Source of the DNA: Micropterix aruncella
Taxonomy: Eukaryota > Arthropoda > Insecta > Lepidoptera > Micropterigidae
Assembly (NCBI GenBank): GCA_944548615.1
Contig: OX155979.1
Coordinates: 14,537,597-14,601,596, forward strand
Length of the DNA stretch: 64,000 bases
Direction of reading: 5' to 3'
In this document: one piece after another, positions 42,550-53,275 of the stretch
How the letters are laid out: every line of letters begins with the position of its first letter
Numbering within the stretch: position 1 is the first letter of the stretch
The notes under the pieces: model-generated
What the model was told of the DNA's origin: nothing
Databases searched by the model: none
What the model saw: the letters and a program-made list of their open reading frames with translations, nothing else
Made by a program: the position numbers and the translations under genes

Positions 42550-43175
42550 GGGCTAACGGGCCCATGATGAGGTGGCCACGATGACCCATGTGTTCAGGGT
42601 CGGTCACACTCACGGGTCAACACCCATCCGACGGCCTCCCCGCATGGGGTGCGAATCCTGGGTAGGACACTGGGTCAACCAGTCCCCCCTGGGAATCAAA
42701 CCTCTGGCGCCCCTGGACGGTCTGCACACCGTGCGGCGCAAGCCAATCGATTGTGCTCTCCGACTAACAGTCGGGAGAGTCTGGGAACTGTATTGTTTCC
42801 TACAGAGCGGGGGTGGTTGTCTACCTTACGGCGACTGCTCTTGAAATGACCATTGGCCATCCGATAGAGATAGATTCGGTGCACACCGTTTCACCGCTTC
42901 GTAAGGGAGAGGACCGCGCAAGCGACCTCGAACTCGGAACCAATCGAGAGACCGGAGAAATCTGGTCACAATTGGAAGTGAGGGCGCGAGTATCTCGAGC
43001 CCGCCGGGTTTATTCCTGGCTAACTTGCGGTAAGGCGTTGGACTCTCACGGGTTGTGACGTAGCTGGACGTAGAATTGTACTGTCCAAAGTCTTCTACGT
43101 TCACTGCAGGGCGACTAATCGTTAAAACGTCCTGTGGTGACGGGCTCGCCCGTTGTAGTCGACACCGCAAGATGG
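42550..43175 (+). mobile_element. R1-like LINE 3' region, best-preserved copy
   Basis: Runs from GGGCCCATGATGAGGTGGCC to GTTGTAGTCGACACC with all family landmarks in order, so it can serve as reference for the other fragments. A GGTGCGAATCC stretch resembles a polymerase III B box but no A box at the right distance is convincing. Confidence 0.78.
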
Positions 43176-43371
43176 CGGCAATAGGGTCTGAGTTCTGACG
43201 CAACTAGAGTTGCGGCCGGGGACAGCAAAATCAGGCACGAACTTATGCAAACATATGTAACGGACCTTAAGTCCATTACATGCGATCAACAAATGCATCG
43301 ATTCCCAATGAAATACACTGACACAATTCAGCTATTATTTTAACCCGTGCAGCCATGAATCAGCACGATGA

Positions 43372-43715
43372 AACAATACTTTTACTCGGAATATTTTGGA
43401 TTGCGTCATTTATCGGCCTATATAAACCGGCGAAAAAGCAACCAAATTATCATTCCCCGAGTGATCACCTTCCCCCAAGGTTGCGACGGCATATTCGGTA
43501 CCCTTCTCACGAGGTGTGTCAACGAATCCTGCTCCTTGGTTTCCTTTCCTTATCTTTTCCAGTCACGAAGCATCAGTCTGTAACCCCACAGTGCCCAGTA
43601 CAAGATACTAGGAGCACACATACAATCCTCATCCATATATCCTCGTAACCGCGGTCGCGCATCTATACACTCGTGTCAACGTAAAGTGTTCGGGAAGCGT
43701 TATTACTGGCAATAT
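43372..43715 (+). repeat. Dispersed ~350-bp repeat, twin of 33470-33832
   Basis: Same ends and TATA-like centre as the twin. The LINE at 43716 is joined at its right edge in the AATATAATA sequence. Confidence 0.7.
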
Positions 43716-44640
43716 AATAATAATAATAAACTCTTTATTTGCACTTAAAAAGTATACAAAAAAGGCGAGCTTATTGCCACATGGCAATGTCTTACAGCTA
43801 ACCTAAACATAGTGGCACATGCGCGCATTGTGAAAATAAAGATTATTACATAGTGGAAGAATTTAAGACTAATAGTGCCCGAGGAGAGGAAATTGGGGGA
43901 GGAACAGGAGAGAAAGGGAAGAACTGGTTACTTCTTAGAAAGGTAGTAATCCTTAAGGTGAGTCTTAAACGATGGTAAAGAAGGCGAGTTTCGTATATTT
44001 GCTGGGAGATCGTTCCAGAGTCTTGCACCATGGACACAGAAAGAATAAGAATAGAAATCACTATTATGACTCGGAATTTTTAATAAACTGTCAGAGGCTG
44101 ACCGAAGTACGAGACCGTGGGAACTTAGTGGTTCAAAAAGCTCCTGGAGATAGGATGGTGTTAGTTGGGTGAGTACACGATATAGGAGAGCCAGTATACG
44201 AACATTTCTTCTTTGGCGTATTGGCAACCACTTTAACTGTGCCCTATAGTCGGACACGTGATCATACTTACGTAGACCGAAGATGAATCGTATGCATACA
44301 TTTTGCAAACGTTCAAGTTTGTTGAGCAGTTCCTCTGATAAATCGAGATAAGCCACATCTGCATAGTCAAGCAGAGGCAAGAGGAGAGACTGTGCAAGAG
44401 ATTTTTTTGTGTCCATAGGAAGAAATTTTCTGAGTGTTTGCAGAGGGTGAAAACTAGCAAATATTTTACGACTTACCTCGTCCACGTGTGGTTGCCAGGA
44501 TAAATGTTCATCGATAATTAGACCGAGATCTTTCACTTTTTGCGACAATGGTATGGTGATATCGTTCAATATCAAACCTTCGATCAATATATTCCTTCTA
44601 TTTAATTCAAAACCGCCTTTCAATGCTGAAATAACTCGTA
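43716..44640 (-). mobile_element. 5'-truncated Jockey/CR1-type LINE
   Basis: (ATA)n tail at 43717-43733 and about 190 bp of 3' UTR. A 231-aa open fragment (44623-43928) begins after the YADD region: KVKDLGLIIDEHLSWQPHVD, the LLLPLLDYADVAYLD block, LERLQNVCIRFIFGLRKYDH and SFCVHGARLWNDLPANIR. These are the thumb and C-terminal motifs of the Jockey/CR1 group. It is open throughout, so it is fairly young, but it lacks endonuclease and most of RT. Confidence 0.85.
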
Positions 44641-44800
44641 GGTTGATACCACCACCTCACACCGAACAATTTGGAGTCTAGTGAGGGGTGGTCCCTCACA
44701 CATCTTATAAATACCTGAAACATTAGATCTTGAATAATTGCATTCTTACCTCGGTTTTCTACCTCGGTTTCTCACCTCGGTTTTTGTTTCTATTTTTCAG

Positions 44801-44831
44801 GCTCGATCCAGAAAAGTTCGACCTCATCAAT
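44801..44831 (+). CDS. Leishmanolysin-like peptidase (invadolysin) micro-exon
   Basis: Only 31 nt, between acceptor TATTTTTCAG and donor GTAAGT (44832). With the two bases left by the previous exon it reads R-LDPEKFDLIN and ends on a codon boundary. The EKF.L.N motif is what follows SVY in leishmanolysin-like proteins. Both splice sites are strong. Length and phase (2 in, 0 out) fit both neighbours. Confidence 0.83.
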
Positions 44832-44889
44832 GTAAGTGTATTTTTTTTTAAATCTTGCGCTATGTATACTCAGATTCGTCCCATCTCCA

Positions 44890-45890
44890 TCATAAAACCA
44901 TTGATTATATAGTATGGTATTCGGTAAACGCAGAGGAAATATTCATAGTACAAAAACGATGCTTACGAATAATATGTGGAATTCCAAAGACTGACAGCTG
45001 CAAACCACTATTTAAAAAGGAGTTTGTGCTAACGTTTATATCGATATACATCTTGGAAACCTGCAAATTTATTAGGGACCACGATCAGTATTTCAAAACA
45101 AACAATGTTGAACACGGCTATAACACACGAAATAAACATGAGCTACAAGCACCCAAGCCAAATTTAACTCTATTTAAAAAAGGAATGTTATACAATGCAA
45201 TAAAAATCTATAACCACCTACCTGCAAATATCAAAGAAATAAAAGGAAAAGGGTTTACCGCAGCGTTGAAAAAATGGCTTATCGATAAAAGCTTTTACAC
45301 ATTAAACGAATATTTCTCATAATATTATATTGTAGGCATGCATTTTCATTTTCTTTTTAAATTAATTCAATTAGAAAGATTACAAATTTTCAATTATATA
45401 CATTTCGTATTTATAGGCGGATTTTTGATTATTCCTTGATTTTGATTTTTTTTTCATTATTTTTTATATTATTGATGAATTATTTTTTTTTTTTTTTTAT
45501 TAATTGTTTTCTACTGTTACATTTTAAATTATATACATTTCGTATTTATAGGCGGAATTTTGATTATTCCTTGATTTTTGATTTTTTCTTTATTTTTTAT
45601 ATTATTGGTGAATTATTTTTTCTAATTGTCTTCTATTGTTAGCTCTACTTATCCGGTCTGTTTAAATTGTTTAAATTTTTTTTCATGTTAAACCAGTGAA
45701 ATAATTGCATTTTTAATAAGATATTATAATTAGCAGATAAGTCAATTTAGCAGATAAGTAAATTTGTCAATCTGTTTTAATAACAGGTAATTGTGAGATA
45801 CATAGTTTTACGCATTATCACCATAAATGTACCACCACAATTTCGGACAATAAAAATATTTCTATTTCTATTTCTATTTCTATCAGATTG
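44890..45890 (+). mobile_element. 5'-truncated Jockey/CR1-type LINE with (TTTCTA)n tail
   Basis: Coding part to 45322 with FIVQKRCLRIICGIPKTDSC, a LFKKEFVLTFISIYILE block, HGYNTRNK and the IKIYNHLPANIKEI...LKKWLIDKSFYTLNEY end. About 540 bp of 3' UTR holds two copies of a ~115-bp T-rich unit (TATACATTTCGTATTTATAG at about 45395 and 45531). The tail lies at 45862-45889. Confidence 0.82.
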
Positions 45891-46234
45891 CACAACGTCA
45901 TAGTACGTTTCGGCAATCCTATGGCAACCGGCAAGTAAGAGCGAGAGAACACTGTTTTAGCTATACTATCTATAATATATTGTTAAAAGGTAAAGTTTGT
46001 GGGGTTGCAGGAAGTAATCTCTGGATCTACTTTACCGATTTTGAAAATTCTTTTACCAATAGAAAGCCACGTTATTTGTGAGTGTCATATGCTATATATT
46101 AATCCGAAAAATTAAAAGACTTATTCGTAGTATATAGTCGAATTTGCAAAGTAAATCGGAGAAAAAACTGTCCAGTGAAAAGGTTTCTTACGAACGCTGC
46201 CTTAACGATGAGAGAATGGCGATTAGCTCGGGTT

Positions 46235-46416
46235 TGCCTACGGCAAAATGTATATAAATTTATATTTACATTTACATTTACATTTACATAGAGCGGGGTT
46301 TACTATAGAGCTATAGCATTACTATAGAGCGGATTATTATAGAGCGGCGCACATTTACATTTATATTTACATTTATATAAATTTATATACATTTTGTATA
46401 CATTTTGCCATAGGCA
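46235..46416. mobile_element. 182-bp MITE or foldback
   Basis: TGCCTACGGCAAAATGTATA at the left is mirrored by CATTTTGCCATAGGCA at the right, and inverted (ATTTAC)n stretches follow inside. The centre repeats CTATAGAGCGG three times. Absent from the other Helitron copies at this position. Confidence 0.7.
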
Positions 46417-46515
46417 TCCATTATTGGACGTCTCACATGTGAGGGGGTTCTAGAGAAAAGTTGTAGAACTTGATAACGTTTACAAAAAAGTCAGCGACAG
46501 CATATGTCTATCTTT

Positions 46516-46668
46516 GAAATCGAAGACTATCGCGGTTGTTTGACATTATAAATAGGATAGAAAACGAAGCTCTTCAGTTTACCCTTGACAACGGCGGCTG
46601 CAACGTCACCGAAACGTCGGGTCCTACAAATTTCACGCGGTAAATTCGTTTTCTATCCTATTTATAAT
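46516..46668. mobile_element. Minimal Penelope-derived foldback insertion
   Basis: GTCTATCTTT occurs at 46506-46515 and again at 46669-46678, a likely 10-bp target duplication. The ~150 bp between are the Penelope-like terminal sequence folded on itself: left arm GACTATCGCGGTTGTTTGAC to GATAGAAAACGAA, right arm TTCGTTTTCTATCC to ATAATGTC, around a 70-bp centre. No coding capacity remains. Confidence 0.8.
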
Positions 46669-47242
46669 GTCTATCTTTTATATTTAAGTCACAAAAAGTA
46701 GTTTTTCATATTAAAAAAAATAATTTAAATCGTTAGATCATGTTTATTGGTCATATTATCAACAAATTATGAATTCTTATCAAACTAGGTAAATTTATCG
46801 TCTTAAGTATTTAAAACAAAAGACTTTTCCCTTTTACTGCATATGATTTTCCTTTTACTGCATAAATGGTTAAAGAGATAATACGACATAGGTATGAAAC
46901 CGCGACCGTATCTCGTGTGGGAACTCCTGAAAGAATGGTACCAAATAATAACATTACATCTAATATAGTATACAGAGAAGTTTTGAACAATTAAAATATT
47001 TATTCAATCATAATCATTTCATTCACTCATTTGAAACCCGGTAATATAGCCAAATCGGCATGCAAATACATACATACATACATACATACATATAAGCAGT
47101 AAAAATATAACCCTCCGTTTGGCAGTCAGGAAATGAATCATTGCACTCAGTACTATACGAGCCACACTCATAATTTCATCACAAGTAAAAATGTTTACCG
47201 CCCAACGAAGTGGGCACGGGTCAGATAGTTAGTAATAATGTT

Positions 47243-47872
47243 AAAAATAATAATAATAATAATAATAATGCTTTATTTAAGAGAAAGTAGTACAAAAATT
47301 ATGTCCTAAAAACTACCCAACTAGGTTAATGCCCGTTCTAGGGTAGATTCTTTTCTTTTAAATTAAGATGCGCACGTAATTTTATACTGCAATTATAGAA
47401 CTATGGTATTATTTTACTTGTTTATATCATATTTAACATTATACATATAATATTCTCATTTATATATAAATATATACATTTACCTACTTGTATTATTTAC
47501 ATACATTTGCATTTACGTACATGTATTTATAAGTAATATATAATTGAATAAATTGATAACGTCGTTTTAAACGAGGATATGTGTAATAATTTCAGCTACC
47601 TTTTCCCTGCCGGTCTCAAACAGCCACAAAGTAAGTTTTCCCTTTTTCATATGTAAGCTTTTGCATTTTTTTAACTTATCCTGAAAGTAATTGTGGAGTT
47701 TAGGAGCTACACAACTAAAGTGCCTTTGCGCAAATTTAGTTTTGGTTTTTTTAATTAGGTGTTTTTCTGACGCGCAACCTCTAGTTAGAATCTTGTGGTC
47801 AGTGATGTTGTGTGTGTGCGGATTGTTGAGATAATAAAGTAGGGTTACTTTTGCATAGATCTGTCTAACGTC
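47243..47872 (-). mobile_element. 5'-truncated LINE, twin of 32594-33228
   Basis: (AAT)n tail at 47245-47268, UTR, and the same C-terminal coding fragment (47875-47567), differing at about one residue (KK for KQ). The shared 5' end suggests either duplication or a preferred truncation point. Confidence 0.85.
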
Positions 47873-48185
47873 CAAAAGTCTCAGCTCTTTTAGTAGTTCG
47901 TTGGTTGGATATCGATGTGATAATCAATGTATTAGTGATAATCAATGTATTATTAGAGTATTGTTTGTGTGCTAATTATACTAAATATATAAATAAATAA
48001 ATAAATCAATGAGATATTATTTGTAAAAGAATCCTAATTGATAGTCATTAATTGATAATATGTAATGTCAAATTAAAAATGGTCATTTTATAGAATTATT
48101 TTTCTTTTTGATTTATTCCAAATTTGATAAATTAACAAAGCATTTAACCATCAACTCTTATTCTTTAAATGATCATAAATAAAAT
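47873..48185. other. Unassigned AT-rich DNA
   Basis: Contains a short direct repeat GTGATAATCAATGTATTA and an (AAAT)n run at 47986-48006. No gene seen. Confidence 0.4.
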
Positions 48186-48627
48186 GCCTAATACTGTTTC
48201 CTAAGCAGCGGGGGTGGATATTGACCTGTTGCCATGCCACTCTTGAAATGACCTTGGGCCACTCCACCCCGTATGGCACTACGTACAAAGAACGCCCAGG
48301 TCCGCGATAAATTCAAACTGAATTACCGCTGTAATACAACAGGTAAAGGTCGCGTAAGTGACTTTGCACCTGTAACCAGTCGGGAGGACGGAGGTATCCT
48401 GAAGGAGATATCCTGCTAAAACTGGTAGTTAGGGGGTGAGGATGCCCCCTGGTTACTTTTCACCGTGCCTCGCCGTAAGGCGTCGATCTCTAACGGGTTG
48501 CTGGTGGACTAGACAGTAGATTGTCTTGTCCCCAAGTCTTCTACGCTCATCCCACGGCTGAAAGGACGATCTATATCGTTATTCCAGCCTGGGGTGACGG
48601 GTTCGCTCGTTGTAGTCGACACCGCTC
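48186..48627 (+). mobile_element. R1-like LINE 3' region, second subfamily
   Basis: From ACTGTTTCCTAAGCAGCGGG to GTTGTAGTCGACACC. It shares ACAACAGGTAAAGG and GTTGCCATGCCACTC with 26013-26715. Confidence 0.75.
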
Positions 48628-48633
48628 TACTAT

Positions 48634-49050
48634 TTATTATTTATTTATTTGTTTATTTATTAGTTTCAAATAGTATTCAAGGGCATTACAGATGAATCCA
48701 ATTCGCCCTTGAATATTAAGCTGGAGTGTAAGTCTAAAAATAAATGACTACATAACTAAATTAATGCTAACATTGAACAAGAAAAAAAACATAAAAATAT
48801 AATACTAAATAAAAGACAGATTATGATAAACATGAGATAGCAGGGATGTACAAAAGATATCTATTTCAGTGAGTAAGGAATTAAGAAGAGCTATAACCCT
48901 TCCCACTGGCCTGTCTACAAAAATATTCGTACGGTGGTACGGCACATTAAACAATAGATGCGATCTCCTCGCTGTGTAATTTACCGGTACGTACAATTCA
49001 AACTTACATACTGCACTGGGCCCATTAGCTGCCAACGATTCCAACACTTC
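48634..49050 (-). mobile_element. 5'-truncated LINE
   Basis: An (AAAT)n-type tail at 48634-48662, then UTR, and an 80-aa coding fragment (49047-48805) with RRSHLLFNVPYHRTNIFVDR, then LLNSLLTEIDIF, a LINE C-terminal pattern. No catalytic residues. Confidence 0.6.
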
Positions 49051-49430
49051 TAAATCGGTTTAAGCATTTAGAAGTTATGTTGGAATAAAGAAACGATATA
49101 CACACAGACGTGAACCTAAAAAAAAATACGCCTTTTTTTGGCAGTCGTATAATAAGATTTTGTTGTTCTACGTGTAATACATGTATAATTAAAACATAAA
49201 ATGACATACCTGATTTGATTTGTTATTATTTTGTTTATATATTTATTTAAGAAATAATTACTATAAAACATCGATTAGCTTACAAAAATAACAGGAACCG
49301 AATGGCAAAACCTTAACCATTTGCTTATTTGTTTCTGTCACTCAACTGGGACTAGCCCGTTTTAGGGTGGACAGGACTCTAATATTACTTATTTATTTAT
49401 TTTATTTCTGGAAACATACAGCGCATACAA
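49051..49430. other. Unassigned AT-rich DNA
   Basis: No gene recognised. It probably contains a further LINE tail near 49375-49405 (ATTTATTT run). Confidence 0.35.
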
Positions 49431-49431
49431 T

Positions 49432-49463
49432 TGACGTACGTGTGCATAAACACGTACGTCAAC
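49432..49463. repeat. Perfect 13-bp hairpin
   Basis: TTGACGTACGTGT, loop GCATAA, then the exact complement ACACGTACGTCAA. It lies immediately left of the diverged 557-bp repeat. Confidence 0.93.
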
Positions 49464-50198
49464 GACTGCTTCCTTTCATTGATGTGAGGGCATGTCACGC
49501 ATTTAGTTTTAATTTTTCAGCTGAATATTATTGATCGCAGCTTCTTTATATCGCACCTTTAGAATATAAAAAAATAAAAAAACGAAATTCGAAATTTTAA
49601 ATTCTTCCATCTGTCAAGTAGCTCGTCTTGTCCGTTATTTCCCTTGAAATGATAAGTATTCGAGTGATTTTACGTGTAAATAAGGATGATTGCTTAATTT
49701 TTGAGATAATTGGATGAAGGGTGAGCGTTACTAGTTGTAAAATGGGCCCAACTAAACCTACTTCTCTTTCCGCAAGTGAGAGACATCTATCATTCCCGTT
49801 TGTTACACCAAAGCATTCCCGAATCCCACCAAGGGAGTCCTTCGTCACGATCTAAGTGGCTTTTATAATTATTTACTTTATAATCATCTATTTAATCAAT
49901 TTTAAAAAGAATATATACACAAAACTATAAAATATTTCAAAATATTGAATTTTTACATATTTTATGTTTCCTTCATTGTAAATAATCGACTTACGTTAAA
50001 GGTAAACTTTCCAACTAATAGGAAAGAGCTGACTGCTTCCTTTCATTGATGTGAGGGCATGTCACGCATTTAGTTTTATTTTTTCAGCTGAATATTATTG
50101 ATCGCAGCTTCTTTATATCGCACCTTTAGAAAATAAAAAAATAAAAAAACGAAATTCGAAATTTTAAATTCTTCCATCTGTCAACTAGCTCGCCTTGT
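49464..50198 (+). repeat. Diverged 557-bp repeat copy
   Basis: Partial unit, one full unit (49494 to 50060, period 567) and a partial unit ending at GTCAACTAGCTCGCCTTGTAC. About 10 percent different from the 1171-2357 array, so an older copy. It joins directly to a Helitron. Confidence 0.85.
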
Positions 50199-51174
50199 AC
50201 GTTATTTGTGAGTGTCATAGGCTATATATTAATCCGAAAAATGAAGAATTTTTCGTGGTAGTCGGATTTGCAAAGTAAGTCGGAGAAAAAACGGCCGAAC
50301 GAAAATGTTTCTAACTAACGCTGCCATAACGATGAGAGATATATGATTAAATTCTAGAGAAAAGTTGTAGAGCTTTATAATGCCTACAAAAAAGTCAACG
50401 ACAGCATTTGTCTAACTTTTATGTTTGTCACAAAAAGTAGTATTTTATATTAAAAAAAATATTTAAATCGTTAGGTCATGTTTATTGGTCATATTATAAA
50501 CAATTATGAATTCTTATCAAAATAAGTAAATGTATCGTCTCAAGTGTTTAAAACAAAAGACTTTTCCCTTTTACTGCATATAATTTCCCTTTTACTGCAG
50601 AAATGGGTAAAGAGATAAGACACATAAATAAGACACTCATAAGAAGACACTCCAACAAAGTAAAATGGACGAAGGACGTAATGGAATGGTATCCTAGAAA
50701 TGGGAAAAGACAAAAAGGACGTCAAATTAAAAGATGGGAAGATGACTTACCGAAAGGATGGAGAAGATTGGCTTGGGACAGAGATGAATGGAAGAAAATG
50801 GGGGAGGCCTATGTCGAAGGACAACCTGACCAAAACACTGGCTGCTGAAGAATAATATTATGATACCTTATTTAAAAATTAGATTTAAAAAAATATTAAA
50901 ATATATTGTTTTACCACATAAGGCAAAATTGTATAATACGGTCAGCGAATAAAGGCTTTTATTATTATTATTATTATTATAAGAAGACACTCACAAATAA
51001 CGGTAATATAGTCAAATTGACATTCAAATACATACATATATGCAGTAAAAATATAACCCTTCTTTTGGCAGTCAGGAAATAAATCATAGCACTCAGTACT
51101 AACCGAACCACACTCATAATTTCATCACAAGTAAAAAGTTTAACCGCTCAACGAAGTGGGCACGGGTCAGCTAG
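50199..51174 (+). mobile_element. Non-autonomous Helitron, 5'-truncated, with nested LINE tail
   Basis: Starts at GTTATTTGTGAGTGTCATAG, about 110 bp inside the family consensus, and ends GGGTCAGCTAG. It is interrupted by 50653-50978. Confidence 0.78.
50653..50978 (+). mobile_element. RTE-type LINE 3' tail with 14-bp target duplication
   Basis: Flanked by ATAAGAAGACACTC at 50639-50652 and 50979-50992. The coding remnant (to 50848) reads KGRQIKRWEDDLPKGWRRLA, then WKKMGEAYVEGQ, the R..RW.DD....W...GEAYV ending of RTE/BovB-type proteins. The tail is (ATT)n. Confidence 0.82.
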
Positions 51175-51511
51175 TTAAAACATAAAATTACATACCTGAT
51201 TTGATTTGTTATTATTTTAAGAGAACAAAATAAATGGCTTCTTTTCCCTAAGGAGAATAATATAATATCGATTAGTGCCCTCAAGATATTGTTCCAAAAA
51301 TAGGCACTGTAATCCTAGCAACCTCCTCCCCACCTTCCTCCGTCGACTGTAGCAACCGTACTCCATTATGAGATGACATTTTATAACGAGTGGAACGACT
51401 TTTATAAAATTGTATCAACCCTTAAAATGCTGAGTGGGGTCCTATAGGGACCCCAGAAAGCATTTTTCCTTAATAACTTTTTATGTCATTTTTGTAATCT
51501 TAATATATATA
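51175..51511. repeat. Dispersed repeat copy (51230-51420) and a palindrome
   Basis: Minus-strand relative of 31890-32060. GGGGTCC-TATAG-GGACCCC lies at 51436-51454, just after AACCCTTAAAATGC. Confidence 0.55.
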
Positions 51512-52330
51512 AATTACGTGTCACGTTGTTTGTCCGCGATGGACTCCTAAACTACTTAACCGATTTGAATCAAATTTGCACACAATGTGCAGTTTGATCC
51601 AACTTGAAAGATAGGATAGCTTACGTCTTAATTTATAGTCGCGATATTATTTTATTGCAATGTCTATTATTTGACATTCGCAATTATCTGTTAGTTCCAA
51701 ACGATTTTAACAGATGGCGTTATCTATTGAGTAATCCATAGATGGCGCTGCTATGTTAAACCTACAAACGTCATAGTCGGCCAAGCGTTATTCTAAATTC
51801 AAAATATTGTGAAGGTAATACAGTGGAATTATTCCTGCTTTTTAATTATTTGTGTTTCATTGTTCAAAACTCTTTAATTAAAATATATACATGTAAGTAT
51901 TATCACATAGTTATAAAAGTGGAATAACTGCAGTATAGGAACCTCTCTCCAATTTTTTTCATTTTAATGCTAAATCTGGAAGAAAATTGTGTCGGTCGCT
52001 ATAAATAAGCGAGATATAGGCATTCAAAGTTTAAATTTTAAAAACAGGCCAAAATAATATAATATAAAAATGGATGTTGGTATATCTGTATGCCCGTCTG
52101 TCCGAGTTTAATAGACTCCGAAACCGTTTGACCGATCACCATGAAAGTTGGCATATATATGTATTTTTTCATGGTTAAGGTTTTTATATATATCCGCTTT
52201 GTTGCAACTTTCAACTAGACGGCGCTGCAGCACACCAACTTCTATACTGCTCAACCGATCGCCAAGAAAATTGGTATACATTGGTATTTGAGAAAAGATA
52301 TAACACGGGCAACGCCGGGTAATACCACTC
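51512..52330 (+). mobile_element. Second Helitron-like family
   Basis: Begins TATATAAATTACGTGTCACG...GTCCGCGATGGACTCCTAAA and ends ACACGGGCAACGCCGGGTA. Both are ends I associate with short Lepidopteran Helitron-type repeats. There is an internal boundary near 52030, so two copies may be joined. Non-coding. Confidence 0.5.
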
Positions 52331-52564
52331 GTTTTTCATATTTAATTTGTTTTTCCTTTTTTCATCGTCAAATATTGTGGATGATTGGTCTATTCTAAAA
52401 ACAGTAACCAATATTTTGTTTTTAGCTATGAACATACTGTGGTCTCCAGAAGACCATACCGTAACTAGTGTGCACTCAATTCTCGCGCAATAAATCTGCA
52501 GATAACGCCGACCGAATCCTTTTATTTATCAGGATTTTAGCTACTCAAAATATGAAACTTCGTA

Positions 52565-53275
52565 TATTCATATTTATATTCATTTTATTAGTCAGTCAGA
52601 TACAGATTAGCAAACATGCATACAGATTAGAAAACAAACGAGAAATGTAAAAGGGGGAAATACAAGACAAAATGCACACTTTAGCCACCAAAGCATTTTA
52701 GACTTCACTCGTGTAATATTCCTCCAGTGAGTAAAACGCCTTATCTGTGAGGTACCTCTTGGCGTCTCTTAAACACGCCAAGAGATTGCGCCTGCCTAAT
52801 GTACTCGCTGAGTTTGTTATAAACATCAAGGCTAGCCTCTGCGACTTGGATAATGCATGACTTACCGAACGTAGCATGCTACGGGATCTTGTTGGATAGT
52901 GATGATGCATACCATTCACTTCAAAATCGGATAGATTTCTGCGAACGAACAGCGCTACTTCCATTATATAAATGGACGGCAGCGTCATGATGCAGAGATC
53001 TCTAAACAGAGGCCTAGCTGGCGTATCAAGCGCCACACGCGCTATTGTGCGGACTGCACGCTTCTGCATAACGATGTCCCTCTGCCTGTCGGCTGCTCGT
53101 CCCCATAATTCCGCGCCGTACGTTAGCAGTGAAGGAACATATGCAAAGTAACACATGCGCAGCGCGGATAAATCGAGAAATGAAGCGATGTGCATAGCAC
53201 GCTCTTCCCAATTTATCACATAAAGCATCAATATGTAGGTGCCATCGTAACATTATCGACTACGAATCCCAAGAA
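52565..53275 (-). mobile_element. 5'-truncated LINE with one frameshift
   Basis: An ATGAAT-rich tail on the left. The coding part starts in one frame (53253: WHLHIDALCDKLGRACYAHR) and continues in another (to 52698: MCYFAYVPSLLTYGAELWGR, MQKRAVRTIARVALDTPARP, and ending YLTDKAFYSLEEYY). The break is near 53165-53185. Jockey/CR1-type RT C-terminal half. Confidence 0.8.

Larger units (their letters stand above)
42402..44800 (+). other. Intron between invadolysin-like exons
   Basis: About 2.4 kb, phase 2, GT-AG. It holds an R1-like fragment, a dispersed repeat and a minus-strand LINE. The acceptor tract is formed partly from three CCTCGGTTT repeats (44750-44785). Confidence 0.75.
45969..47228 (+). 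mobile_element. Non-autonomous Helitron with two internal insertions
   Basis: Same family as 41473-42202: 5' TCTATAATATATTG, GGTAAAGTTTGTGGGG, and 3' GTGGGCACGGGTCAG-ATAG before T. It carries a MITE at 46235-46416 and a Penelope-derived foldback at 46516-46668. It belongs to a subfamily with an extra ~140-bp block (GGTACCAAATAATAACATTA) shared with the minus-strand copy at 53929-55957. Confidence 0.78.

Noticed and set aside
42632..42660. GGTGCGAATCC as a polymerase III B box, making the R1-like repeats SINEs
   Set aside because: No A box at suitable spacing, and one copy is continuous with R1-type RT coding sequence.
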